Shown: positions 26,033 to 35,384, counted from the first letter of the stretch. The stretch: 64,000 bases of DNA from an uncultured Tenacibaculum sp. (GCA_947496185.1 CANMCD010000002.1:124001-188000); one strand, 5' to 3'. The notes: generated by a model from the sequence alone, not told the origin. A program made the numbers and translations.

Positions 26033-27225
26033 TCAGTCATTCTAAAATTAATAATAATTGCTGATACAAGGGTTAAAACCCCGATAACCAACACTGTAAA
26101 ATCTACAGGTGCAAATTGTGAAATCACTATGGTAGTCAATGCACCAAAGGCATAACCTAAATCTCTCCAAAGCCTAAAAACCCCCACACTGTTTGCTCTT
26201 TGACTTGGACTTACAAAACCGGCCAAAGCAGAAAGGAAAGTTGGATATACAATAGCAGTACCTGCTCCTAATAAGGTAGCAAAAAATACAAACCCTGTAT
26301 ATGAAGTTGTCCAGTACATCGACAATAAAGCAACTGCTTGTAAGAACATACCTATAAAAAGCATACGTTTTTTATTGAACATATCGGATAACTTCCCTGT
26401 AACCAACTGACCAACACCCCATACGGCTGGATACACTGCAACAATAAATGCGATTTCTTTTAAGTTAAAATTTTGATTGGCCAATATTATTGGAAATACT
26501 CCCCAAATCATTCCATCATTTAGATTGTTTACAAAACCTGCCTGTGTTATGGCACCTAAATTTGGGTTTTTCCATGTGGTATCCCAAAAGATATTGTTAA
26601 GCAACGGAATATCCGTCTTGCCTTCTTCAATCTTCACATGATGTATCGTATCTTTTACAAAAAAGACACTCAAAACTAACCCAAGTACAGCAAAGGCTAT
26701 TCCTTGATAAAAAGGATAAGGTCTTACCCCATATTCTGAAGCAATCCAACCCGTTGTAAAAGCAACCAAAGCTATTGAAAAATAACCAAAAGATTCGTTA
26801 AGTCCCATTGCTAAACCACGGTGTTTATCTCCAACCAAATCGATCTTCATAACCACAGTACTTGACCAAGTTAATCCTTGATTAATCCCAAGTAAAACAT
26901 TCGCAAATACAATCCAGTTCCAATTAGAAGCATGCATGAGAATAAATGGGATTGGAACTGCAAAAATCCAACCTATTATGAGTAAATTTTTTCTTCCAAT
27001 ACTATTGGCTAAACTTCCTGCAAAATAGTTTGTACTCGCTTTTACAACACCAAAAACAATAATAAATGATAAAATAGCCGCTGTGGAGACCATAGAAAAT
27101 TCCTTTTCAGCTAGTTCGGGAAGAATAGTCCTTTCCAACCCAATCATTCCTCCAACAAATGCGTTGACAATTAGAAGTAATGTGAATTGCTTCCAATTTT
27201 CTCTAAGCCCTAAAGTGGTTGTCAT
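26029..27225 (-). CDS. MFS transporter in the sulfur operon
   Basis: This major facilitator superfamily protein of about 398 residues has 12 predicted membrane segments. Landmarks are NYFAGSLANSIGRKN between helices 2 and 3 (the usual GxLaDrxGRk loop) and GKLSDMFNKKR, its counterpart in the second half. I chose the start MTTTLG at 27225, 10 bp after the upstream gene, instead of an ATG at 27276 that would overlap that gene. The substrate is unknown; position between a persulfide hydrolase/sulfurtransferase fusion and a cysteine desulfurase suggests a sulfur compound. Confidence 0.85.
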   Translation of the reverse strand: MTTTLGLRENWKQFTLLLIVNAFVGGMIGLERTILPELAEKEFSMVSTAAILSFIIVFGVVKASTNYFAGSLANSIGRKNLLIIGWIFAVPIPFILMHASNWNWIVFANVLLGINQGLTWSSTVVMKIDLVGDKHRGLAMGLNESFGYFSIALVAFTTGWIASEYGVRPYPFYQGIAFAVLGLVLSVFFVKDTIHHVKIEEGKTDIPLLNNIFWDTTWKNPNLGAITQAGFVNNLNDGMIWGVFPIILANQNFNLKEIAFIVAVYPAVWGVGQLVTGKLSDMFNKKRMLFIGMFLQAVALLSMYWTTSYTGFVFFATLLGAGTAIVYPTFLSALAGFVSPSQRANSVGVFRLWRDLGYAFGALTTIVISQFAPVDFTVLVIGVLTLVSAIIINFRMTE

Positions 27226-27235
27226 ATATATAAAA

Positions 27236-28345
27236 TTAAGTAATGGCACATCTATTTGCTCCTGCTTCAAGATCAATCAAATCATTTTGATCAAAAGTTC
27301 CTTTCACATTTAGTTCCACTATTTTTTGATAATTAGGTGGGGTTTCAGGGATTTTTCTCATTAACGTAGTGATAAAATCTTGCTGGTTCAATGTTAACAT
27401 TTCAACAGATTCTTTGATCTCTTTTAGTGTATTTGAAATCATTTTTTCATCAAATGCAACAGGAACATTCACATGACTTGGATAAATAATTGTAGCTATA
27501 GGCAAGTCCAAAATCTTTTGAAGAGAAGCATATAAGAGGGATGTTTTGTTCCTTATCATCTCTGGAGAAGCTTTCAAATCTGGTCTTCCTATTCCATCAA
27601 CAAATAAAGTATCCCCTGTAAATAAGGATTGATTGTTTAATAAATATGAGTAACTGTCTAAGGTATGTCCCGGAGTATGTATTACTTTTAATGTTGCTTT
27701 TCCAACACTTAAAGTATCCCTTTCATCTATAGGGTTAAATTTATAACCAACCTCACTTTGTCTCGGTAATAACAGCTTCGCTTTTTTAATTTTTGAGATT
27801 TCTTTACTTCTAGAAAAATGATCAGCGTGTGTATGCGTATCTAAAACAGCCTTAAGTTTCCAGTTATTACGATCAATATAGTCTATATATGTAGCTGGAT
27901 CTAAGGAAGCATCAATTATAATAGCTTCCCCATTATTTTCAATAATATAAGATAAACACCCTTTGCCTGTTCTTCTAAATTGAACAATTCGTGTGCTACT
28001 ACTATCAACAACTTCAGCTTTGTTCCAAGCCTTTGTCCAATGTCGCATACCTCCTTCCAAGGAATACGCTTCAAGTCCCATTTTTTTTAGTTGTTTCATA
28101 GCAATCATACTTGTTTTTCCCGCAGCACATACTGTAACTACGGGAACTGATTTTTCAAAATTGATATGAGAAAAAAGATTTTCTTTCCCCTCTTTCAATT
28201 TTTCATAAGCATCAACAAACAAGCTTCCCGGAATTGCCCATTCTTCACGTTCGCTAAGTAACCTTACATCTAACACAAGAACAGGTTTTTTCCGTTCCAA
28301 TAAATCTCTCAATTCATCAACTTTCATGGTATCTCTATCTTTCAT
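27236..28345 (-). CDS. Rhodanese-MBL fusion (persulfide dioxygenase-like)
   Basis: This 369-residue fusion has an N-terminal rhodanese domain (residues about 5-110) with the active-site loop CAAGKTS (Cys73), then an MBL domain with HTHADH at 171-176, His227 in TPGHTLDS and Asp245 in FTGDTLF, resembling ETHE1-type persulfide dioxygenases. CstB-type enzymes join the same two activities in the opposite order. It would oxidise low-molecular-weight persulfides to sulfite or thiosulfate in the cytoplasm. It is the second gene of the operon. An alternative start at Met7 is equally plausible. Confidence 0.88.
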   Translation of the reverse strand: MKDRDTMKVDELRDLLERKKPVLVLDVRLLSEREEWAIPGSLFVDAYEKLKEGKENLFSHINFEKSVPVVTVCAAGKTSMIAMKQLKKMGLEAYSLEGGMRHWTKAWNKAEVVDSSSTRIVQFRRTGKGCLSYIIENNGEAIIIDASLDPATYIDYIDRNNWKLKAVLDTHTHADHFSRSKEISKIKKAKLLLPRQSEVGYKFNPIDERDTLSVGKATLKVIHTPGHTLDSYSYLLNNQSLFTGDTLFVDGIGRPDLKASPEMIRNKTSLLYASLQKILDLPIATIIYPSHVNVPVAFDEKMISNTLKEIKESVEMLTLNQQDFITTLMRKIPETPPNYQKIVELNVKGTFDQNDLIDLEAGANRCAIT

Positions 28346-28412
28346 TTTATGTGTTTTTTAATATTAATATAGCATCTATGGATTGGTGTTTAATAGGTTT
28401 GCTACACATTAA

Positions 28413-29072
28413 TTAATTGACAGAAAACCCCATTTTTTTCCATTCAAGCACTTCTTCTTCTAATCGAATTGCCTGATACCCTTTTTTTACAAGAAAAGTT
28501 ACAGCCTCATCGGCATATAAACACAGTCCTCCTCTACAATAAACAATAATGAGCTTATCTGTAGGAAGGACTGATAACTTTCTTTCTAGTTCACCTACGG
28601 GTATGGATATTGCATTACTTATAGCTAACTTTTCATATTCTTCTTTGGGCCTAACATCTAAAAAACAAGCATCAATGAAACGTTGATCGACCTGCATATT
28701 TTTAGCACTGATCGAATCAACGTTTATAAAGTTTTCTTGTTTGAACTCTTTAATTGTTTCTTTGATTTCTAGACTACTCTCTAAACAGTAGTTTTGTAAT
28801 GAGTTCCACAAGTTAAAAACACGTTCATTTTTTAAGCTATAGATTACATAATGGCCTTTTTTATTTGTCTTTAATAACCTATGTTTTTTTAATACTTGTA
28901 AATGTTGAGACGTGTTTGCTATAGATATACCTATATCATCACTAATCTCTTCAACAGAGTAATCATTTTGAGCCAATAAATTTAATATTCGCAATCTGTA
29001 TGGATTCGACAACGCCTTCCCCACATTAGCTATTTCCTGATAAACCGTATTTTTAAACTCTTGTTTTTGCAT
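28413..29072 (-). CDS. ArsR-family regulator fused to a rhodanese domain
   Basis: This is 219 residues. Residues 12-100 form an ArsR-type winged helix (KALSNPYRLRILNLL, then the recognition helix around IANTSQHLQVLKKHRLL). Residues 115-219 form a rhodanese domain with the catalytic-type Cys179 in VYCRGGLC and a second cysteine at 184. No metal-binding CxC is present in the HTH part, so a sulfur signal, read by cysteine persulfidation as in SqrR/BigR, is more likely than a metal. It is the first gene of the leftward operon, and an inverted repeat sits just upstream, so it probably controls its own operon. Confidence 0.88.
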   Translation of the reverse strand: MQKQEFKNTVYQEIANVGKALSNPYRLRILNLLAQNDYSVEEISDDIGISIANTSQHLQVLKKHRLLKTNKKGHYVIYSLKNERVFNLWNSLQNYCLESSLEIKETIKEFKQENFINVDSISAKNMQVDQRFIDACFLDVRPKEEYEKLAISNAISIPVGELERKLSVLPTDKLIIVYCRGGLCLYADEAVTFLVKKGYQAIRLEEEVLEWKKMGFSVN

Positions 29073-29084
29073 TAATTATACAAT

Positions 29085-29114
29085 TACTCAATAAAATTAT
29101 TGAATTATTGAGTA
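29085..29114. promoter_or_regulatory. Inverted-repeat operator of the sulfur operon
   Basis: Perfect 10-base arms, TACTCAATAA (29085-29094) and TTATTGAGTA (29105-29114), flank a 10-base spacer, 12 bases upstream of the regulator start codon. ArsR-type dimers bind AT-rich inverted repeats near the promoter. This is the expected site for autoregulation. Confidence 0.6.
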
Positions 29115-29261
29115 TTAATAAATTTAAAACTGTTAATTTTATGTTAATTTTTAATCTTAAACAACTGTATTACATAATATTAAAAAGATAAAAAATATAG
29201 TAACTTTATATAAATAGAACATCAATTATCCATAATCAAAAAGAATATAGACCATATTATA

Positions 29262-30448
29262 TTAAAATATACTGGGTATGGCAACCATTTCATTTACATC
29301 TTCTTGGTAATCTACCCCTACAACTTTGAATCCAAATAATTTATAAAAATCTTCTCGATATCCATCTATATCCGTTAACTCATGAAGGTTTTCATCAGTA
29401 ACCTTGTCCCATAATTCATACACCTCTTTTTGTACATTATCTCTCATTTCGAGATCATCTATTCGAATCCGACCTTTTACATCCAGCTTAGGTGCTTCTA
29501 CGTATAAATGATTCTTAAACAAACGTTGTATTTGTTCAATACATCCTTCATGAATCTTCTTATTTTTCATTACTTTGAAAAGAATTGACATATAAAGAGG
29601 TATCACGGGAATAGCTGAGCTAACTTGAGTAACCAACGCCTTATTTACAGACACATACACTTTCCTTCAATATTTGTAAGCTTTTTAGTAAGATTAAATG
29701 CTGTAGACTCTAAGTGATCTTTGGCTTGCCCAATAGTTCCGTTTCGATAGATAGGAATCGTGAGTTCGGGACCTACATAAGAATAAGCTATTGTTTTTAC
29801 ATTTCTTGATAATACATTCGCTTTATGTAAAGCAGTTATCCAAAGTTCTCAATCTTCACCTCCCATTACCTTAATAGTATCTGTTATCTCTTCCTCAATA
29901 CATGGGGCAATAGAAACCTCTGAAATGACTCCTGAATGAAAATTTACGGTACGACTTTCGTAAGACTGATCAATTGGTTTCAATACCGATCGAAAAGTTT
30001 CTCCTGTCGATGGATATATTCTACGAGGAGAAGCAAGACTGTATACAACCAAATCAACTTGCCCTAAATCTTTTTTTATGAGTTCGATAGTTTTTTCTTT
30101 AATTTCATCAGAAAAAGCGTCTCCATTGATACTTGTAGCATACAATCCATGAGAATGGGCTTGTTTTTCAAAGGCAACTGTGTTGTACCATCCTGCCGAA
30201 CCAAGCTTTCCTTTTTTAGGTTCTTTTTCAAAAAAAACGCCAATGGTGGCAGCATTTGTTCCAAAGGCACTAGTTATACGTGAAGCAAGTCCAAACCCAG
30301 TAGAAGCTCCTATAACTAATACTTTCTTCCCTCCTTTTATCTCCCCCTGATTTTTAATATATTTTATTTGATTTATAACGTTTTGTTCACAGCCTTTTGG
30401 ATGGGCAGTAAGGCAAATAAAGCCACGTACTTTCGGTTCTATAATCAT
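29262..30448 (-). pseudogene. fabV: fabV, trans-2-enoyl-ACP reductase, disrupted
   Basis: FabV is the NADH-dependent enoyl-ACP reductase of fatty acid synthesis, known for triclosan tolerance. The first part (30448 to 29849) shows the family start [20 protein letters not shown], the cofactor loop [12 protein letters not shown] and SLASPRR. It ends at a TGA (29849-29851) where the family has Trp in GEDWE. Reading on gives ELWITALHKANVL and YSYVGPELT, then a missing base at the three A near 29661-29663 shifts to the frame encoding VNKALVTQVSSAIPVIPLY and the rest. With one base restored the gene is 396 codons, the normal length. Two lesions make a working product unlikely unless they are sequencing errors. 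Confidence 0.88.
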
Positions 30449-30527
30449 AGATATTTATCTTTTTATTCCTCTAATAAAGTACTACAATCTATGTTTATTT
30501 TAGTCTTTTTTTCTGTGAAAAATTACA

Positions 30528-32063
30528 TCACCCCAACCAGCCTTCACGATCAAGGCTACGGTATTGTATGGCTTCAGAAATATGTTTTGGTAAAATATCG
30601 GCGCTTTGGTCAAGATCAGCGATCGTTCTAGAGACTTTAAGAATTCTGTCATACGCTCTAGCGGAAAGTTGGAGTTTCTGCATAGCATTTTTAAGAAGTA
30701 TTTTGCCAGTGTTAGACAATTGACAAAACTTTCGAATCTGTTTTACATTCATTTGCGCATTGTAATGAGTTTTAGGAGTCTTATTAAATCGTTTTTGCTG
30801 AATATTTCTTGCAATTACCACTCGTTTTCTGATATCAACACTACTTTCTGCTTTTCTTTCTTCCGATAATTTCTCAAACGGAACAGGGGTTACTTCAATA
30901 TGAATATCAATTCTATCCAAAAGTGGCCCTGAAATTTTATTTAAATACCGTTGTATTTCATTTGGAGAAGAAGAAATGGGATTATTTTGATCTTTGAAAT
31001 AACCTGATGGACTAGGATTCATACTTGCTACCAACATAAAACTACTTGGGTAATTTACAGTAAACTTAGCTCTAGAAATAGTAACTTCCCTATCCTCCAG
31101 AGGCTGTCGCATTACCTCTAATACCGATCGTTTAAATTCGGGAAGTTCATCCAAAAAAAGAACACCGTTATGCGCCAAAGAGATCTCTCCAGGTTGAGGA
31201 TATTGCCCTCCACCTACTAAAGCGACATCTGATATGGTATGATGTGGTGCCCTAAAGGGGCGCAGAAACAACAATCCTCCGCTATCAATCTTACCAATAA
31301 CAGAATGAATTTTTGTGGTTTCTAAAGCTTCCGAAAGTGTCATTGGAGGCAATATAGAAGGTAGCCTTTTTGCCAACATAGTTTTTCCTGCTCCGGGTGG
31401 CCCAACAAGAATGATATTATGACCACCAGCAGCGGCAATTTCCATACAACGCTTGATAGACTCCTGCCCTTTAACATCCGCAAAATCAAACTCAGGAAAA
31501 GCTATTTGTCGTTGAAATTCGAGTGCTGTATTCACTTTCGTAGGAACTATCAACTCTTTTTCATCAAAATGGGCAATAACTTGTGTAATGTTTTTTACCG
31601 CTAATACTTCAATACCCTCCACAATAGCAGCTTCTTTTGCATTTTGATACGGTAAAATAAAATATTTAAATCCTTCTTCTTTCGCTTTAATTGCAATAGA
31701 TAATGCCCCCCTAATTGGTTGTAAACTTCCATCTAAGGAAAGCTCTCCCATTATAACATAATCATCAATATTTTGAGAATTAATTTGAGAAGAAGCCGCA
31801 AGAATTCCTATAGCTAATGACAAATCATAAGAAGCACCTTCTTTTCGAATATCCGCGGGTGCCATATTAATAATAATTTTTTTGCCGGGTAGCTTATATC
31901 CATTATTGGTAAGTGCTGCAGAAATTCTATAAGAACTTTCACGAACTGCATTATCAGGAAGCCCGACTAAATGATAGCCAATTCCTTTATCTATATTTAC
32001 TTCAATGGTGATCGTGGTAGCTTCAATACCAAAAACGGCAGATCCATAGGTTTTAATTAACAT
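30528..32063 (-). CDS. comM: YifB/ComM-family Mg-chelatase-like AAA+ ATPase
   Basis: This 511-residue protein has an N-terminal Lon-protease-like domain (residues about 1-170), a central Mg-chelatase-type AAA+ module with GPPGAGKT near residue 220 and the FLDELPEF Walker B-type segment, and a C-terminal helical domain (LSARAYDRILKVSRTIADL). ComM is a hexameric helicase that promotes branch migration during natural transformation. Together with comF at 10 kb it suggests competence for DNA uptake. The fabV pseudogene follows on the same strand after about 80 bp. Confidence 0.93.
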   Translation of the reverse strand: MLIKTYGSAVFGIEATTITIEVNIDKGIGYHLVGLPDNAVRESSYRISAALTNNGYKLPGKKIIINMAPADIRKEGASYDLSLAIGILAASSQINSQNIDDYVIMGELSLDGSLQPIRGALSIAIKAKEEGFKYFILPYQNAKEAAIVEGIEVLAVKNITQVIAHFDEKELIVPTKVNTALEFQRQIAFPEFDFADVKGQESIKRCMEIAAAGGHNIILVGPPGAGKTMLAKRLPSILPPMTLSEALETTKIHSVIGKIDSGGLLFLRPFRAPHHTISDVALVGGGQYPQPGEISLAHNGVLFLDELPEFKRSVLEVMRQPLEDREVTISRAKFTVNYPSSFMLVASMNPSPSGYFKDQNNPISSSPNEIQRYLNKISGPLLDRIDIHIEVTPVPFEKLSEERKAESSVDIRKRVVIARNIQQKRFNKTPKTHYNAQMNVKQIRKFCQLSNTGKILLKNAMQKLQLSARAYDRILKVSRTIADLDQSADILPKHISEAIQYRSLDREGWLG

Positions 32064-32372
32064 AGCATTCTCTTTTATTAGCTAATATAGAGAAATATTT
32101 TAAAGTAATGGTAAAGCAAAACCATCTCTTTAAAGATAAATAATATTTATAAAAAATGGACATAACCATAGGAATCTTAATGATTACATTTGCCCTTTTT
32201 GAAACCAAAATGTTTTGAAAAGGTTTACGAATAGTAGTATCTCTTAATCGTTAAATTTCATGGTAAAAGAAAGAATGATACTAACCTGACAAGTTCACAC
32301 CTCGAAAAACTGTTACTAATCAATAACAACCCCGTTCTCATTAGTTAAAACAATTTATATATTCAAAAACAA
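32064..32372. other. Intergenic stretch between divergent comM and ABM genes
   Basis: 309 bp, AT-rich, between two divergently read genes. I see no stable hairpin, RNA gene or convincing promoter pair here, although promoters for both flanking genes must lie in it. Confidence 0.5.
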
Positions 32373-32687
32373 ATGAAAAGTAAAAAACAAACAGAAATAG
32401 AAAGCGACTACTTTTTTACCAGCGCTATTATCCTTTTAAAAGAAGGGTTTGATATGGAATCTGCAAAATTGGTTCTAAAAGAACTAGCGCACGAATCTAA
32501 AAAAGAAAACGGAATTATTACATTTGAAATTCAGCAAATACTTGAAAGTAACAACCAATTTATGGTTTGGGAATGTTATAGAACAAAAGAAGCTTTTAGT
32601 GAGCATTTAAGCTCTCCACATTTTCATGAATTTGAAAACACTAAAATGTTTGAATTCGTAAAAGGCTATACTGGCAAAAAAATTTAA
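32373..32687 (+). CDS. ABM-family monooxygenase-like protein
   Basis: This is a 104-residue ferredoxin-like fold protein of the antibiotic biosynthesis monooxygenase (ABM) group, related to YgiN quinol monooxygenase. Typical segments are LKELAHESKKENGIITFEI (first helix and strand) and FMVWECYRTKEAFSEHLSSPHFHEF, where the histidines near the end are characteristic. It is cytoplasmic and probably dimeric. Substrate is unknown. The LRR gene begins 16 bp later on the same strand. Confidence 0.8.
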   Translation: MKSKKQTEIESDYFFTSAIILLKEGFDMESAKLVLKELAHESKKENGIITFEIQQILESNNQFMVWECYRTKEAFSEHLSSPHFHEFENTKMFEFVKGYTGKKI

Positions 32688-32703
32688 TTACTAAAGAAAA
32701 TAA

Positions 32704-33534
32704 ATGAAGTTTATAAAAAATAATAAGGGACTAAATAAGTTCCCTCAAACACCTGAAGAACTAACGGAATTATCATTATTCAATAACAATATTGAACGAA
32801 TACCAGATGCGTTATGAAATCAGAAGAGTTTAGAAATATTAAATATTTCTGCTAACAAATTACCGGCAATTTCAAACAGATTAGGACGATTAACAAATCT
32901 ACGAATGATAGATTTTGGACACAATCAAATACAATCTATTCCCAAAGAAATTGGCGACTTAACTTCCTTGGATTCTTATTTATATCTACATAATAATCAA
33001 TTGAAGACCCTCCCTGAAAGTATCGGGAATTTGGATAAACTTAAATACCTGAATTTAAGTCATAATCAAATTAACAAACTACCAAAAAGCATTGGAAACT
33101 TAGCACAGCTTGTTGAATTGAAACTTGATAATAATAATTTAGAGGAGTTACCTGAATCATTTGAAAAACTGCATAACCTTAAGGAACTTTACCTCCAAAG
33201 TAACAGCTTAAGTAAATTACCCAAAGCAATCATACATCATTCAAAAATTAGAAATATAAACCTTGAAAACAACAACTTAAACGAAATTCCAACAGGTTTA
33301 ACTGAAGTTAGGGAGTTGAATTTAAGGAAAAATCAAATTACAGAAATTCCTAAATCTATTTCAAACTTGAAGCAATTGCGCAGAATAGACTTAAGGATAA
33401 ACAACATAAAAGAATTACCAATTGAAATTTTAGAATTAAAAAAACTTGAAAGAATTGATGTAAGGTGGAATCTTAATTTAATAAAGCCAAGATGGTTACA
33501 TAAACTAAACCCCGATTGCATTGTTTATTTTTAG
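32704..33534 (+). pseudogene. Leucine-rich repeat protein with an in-frame stop
   Basis: From the ATG at 32704 the frame encodes LRR sequence (LTELSLFNNNIERIPDAL), meets TGA at 32815-32817, then continues in the same frame with QKSLEILNISANKLPAI and about nine more repeats of the pattern LxxLxLxxNxIxxLPxxI to 33534. The gap-free repeat pattern across the stop shows one 277-codon gene. The first usable downstream ATG is at 32905, which would yield a 209-residue fragment lacking the first repeats. No signal peptide or catalytic domain is visible. The codon changed was probably TGG or CGA. Confidence 0.75.
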
Positions 33535-33554
33535 CCTTACTTTTTTACAATAAA

Positions 33555-33589
33555 AAAACCATCTAAAAAAAGCTTTTTTAGATGGTTTT
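33555..33589. terminator. Bidirectional terminator between the LRR and ferritin genes
   Basis: A perfect 16-bp stem (33555-33570 with 33574-33589) and a 3-base loop, with A and T runs on both sides, placed between converging genes. Confidence 0.9.
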
Positions 33590-33619
33590 AACTCAATTTC
33601 ACAAGTAAGAAGTGTATCT

Positions 33620-34126
33620 TTATTCAGTTGGGATTCTCTCGTCCACCATTTTTAGTGGCATATCACCCATCAAATCAATTAGGTCAAGAATATCTCTCAC
33701 CTTTTCTTCCTCTTCAGCTTGTTCAGTTACAAACCATTGCAAGAAAATTTCAGAGGTAAAATCACCTACTTGACGTGCTTTTTTAAATATATGATGAATC
33801 GCATTGGTAACTTCAATTTCTGCATCTAAAGAAGTTTCAAATATCCCTCGTAAGCTTTCAAATTCATGACTCACCTCTTGAACGGCAGGAGAATAGGCGC
33901 TACCTCCATTGTCATTTACAAACTTGAAAATTTTCATCATATGTGAACGTTCTTCTTCAGCCTGATCGTAGAAATACTTAGCACTATTTCTAAGTTCTCT
34001 TTGATCACACCAAGAAGCCATTGCCAAATATTTTGAAGAAGCCTTTTGCTCCAACATTATTTGCTTATTTAATAAATCAACGATCTCTACGTTTAGGATC
34101 ATTTCTCTTCGAATTGCTGCTTCCAT
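33620..34126 (-). CDS. ftnA: Bacterial ferritin
   Basis: This is a 168-residue non-heme ferritin. Ferroxidase ligands are visible: Glu in MLEQKASSKYL, the EEERSH pair, Glu in the DAEIEVTNAI helix and Gln in VTEQAEEE. It assembles into a 24-subunit shell that oxidises and stores iron. The start used here follows an AGGA-like sequence; Met10 (MILNVE) would match the usual family N-terminus better, so the first nine residues are uncertain. It stands as a single gene. Confidence 0.93.
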   Translation of the reverse strand: MEAAIRREMILNVEIVDLLNKQIMLEQKASSKYLAMASWCDQRELRNSAKYFYDQAEEERSHMMKIFKFVNDNGGSAYSPAVQEVSHEFESLRGIFETSLDAEIEVTNAIHHIFKKARQVGDFTSEIFLQWFVTEQAEEEEKVRDILDLIDLMGDMPLKMVDERIPTE

Positions 34127-34363
34127 ATTTCCTAAAGTTTATTTGCTGTAAATGTACATATAAAAAGCATTGAAAATTTGCAATTTGTTAATTTAAAAGC
34201 AGTCTTATTAAATCATTTTCAAAAACTTAGACTGAATTAAGATAAGAAATACACTAACCGTAAAATTTATGTGTCAGATAAAATCTATTCTAGCAGCATA
34301 GAATTTCATAACAAATTTTTAAATAAAAAATAATCAGGATAATAGTTACATATTGGAGCTTTA

Positions 34364-34669
34364 CTAAGCTTGCAATACCAGCGAAGTTGATGGTTTGAAA
34401 ACATGCATTACTAAATTTCTTAGTTGTATAAGAGCTGATACTTCCAAATAGAGTAAATGTTTTCTATCAGCTACAAAAACAAGCACAAAATTATCATTAT
34501 CGATAATATTCTCAAGACACTCATAAGACGTGTATTCCAATATTTTTTTTCGAAAGGCTAACAACTGACAAAATCGTAAGGGAATGATTTTGTAACCCAA
34601 GTCTAGTAAATAGGTATTTCTTTTACTATAGGTAATTTTATATTCTGTACTTTCAATACACAAGTTCAT
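34364..34669 (-). CDS. Conserved-looking small protein of unknown function
   Basis: This is 101 residues with no signal peptide. It alternates short strands and helices (EYKITYSKRNTYLLDLGYKIIPLRF, ECLENIIDNDNFVLVFVADRKHLLYLEV). The N-terminal IPLRFCQLLAFRKKI segment is basic. I do not recognise a family. It is a leftward gene with about 235 bp of AT-rich DNA between it and ferritin, in which I see nothing. Confidence 0.5.
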   Translation of the reverse strand: MNLCIESTEYKITYSKRNTYLLDLGYKIIPLRFCQLLAFRKKILEYTSYECLENIIDNDNFVLVFVADRKHLLYLEVSALIQLRNLVMHVFKPSTSLVLQA

Positions 34670-34745
34670 AGGACAAAGGTAGTTATTTTTAATTAATCTA
34701 AAGAAAAATGAATGCTTTGTTCGATAAAACCAAAAAAAGGATCGA

Positions 34746-35384
34746 TTACTGGGTAGGAATTATATTAGATTGAATAAGACACTTGTTATTTTTCCACTTA
34801 CCAATTAATGATTTGGGTTGGATAAGGGCATTCTGACAAGTTAAAAAACGACCTTTAGTGTTTTTTTTAATAATTTTTAATTTCCCTTGATGAACAAGAT
34901 TTATTATTTGGTATACAAGTCCATTTAAAGGCGTTTTACAATTTTTATACGTCAAAGACAACCCAACCTCATTGTTAAATAAATCCATGATTGTAGCAAT
35001 TTCATCTGGCACAGTACCATCTTCAAGTTTTCTTTCTTTATAGGTTAAGTAATTTTCTTTTTCATGCGCTTCTCCTAATGACTTTGCCGCATTCTTGCCT
35101 ATTACTTGTCGAAGTCTAGCCATCCAAAAGGCATGACGAAACGCGTCTACTTGACCACCGTTTCCATCACCATCCAATAAGGGAGAGGTACGCATTGAAT
35201 CTGCGATTTTTTTCACCTGATTCGAAACAATTAGTGCTTTTTTAGCTTTAAATGGATGAAGTAATACCCATTTTTTCAAAGGAGGTGATAACTTTCTAAA
35301 TTTATCCCAATTGGATTGTCCATAAGCAATTAACTGCATAAAAAACAACGTTCCAATCAAATATCCTTTTGCATTAAACGTCAT
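34746..35384 (-). CDS. Exported protein with DAFRHAFW motif (DUF6973-like)
   Basis: This 212-residue protein has a signal peptide (YLIGTLFFMQLIAYGQ) and a soluble domain containing GNGGQVDAFRHAFWMARL, LGEAHEKENY and MDLFNNEVGLSL. This spaced set of D/H/N residues resembles the DUF6973 group, which has no assigned activity; a hydrolase-like active site is possible. Its start codon lies inside the end of the S24 repressor gene (11-bp overlap), so expression is coupled to that regulator. Confidence 0.65.
   Translation of the reverse strand: MTFNAKGYLIGTLFFMQLIAYGQSNWDKFRKLSPPLKKWVLLHPFKAKKALIVSNQVKKIADSMRTSPLLDGDGNGGQVDAFRHAFWMARLRQVIGKNAAKSLGEAHEKENYLTYKERKLEDGTVPDEIATIMDLFNNEVGLSLTYKNCKTPLNGLVYQIINLVHQGKLKIIKKNTKGRFLTCQNALIQPKSLIGKWKNNKCLIQSNIIPTQ

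Noticed and set aside
29849-29851. Reassignment of TGA to Trp as explanation for the fabV and LRR stops
   Set aside because: Other genes end with TGA in positions where reading through gives only a few residues, no relative of this group uses that code, and fabV also has a frameshift.
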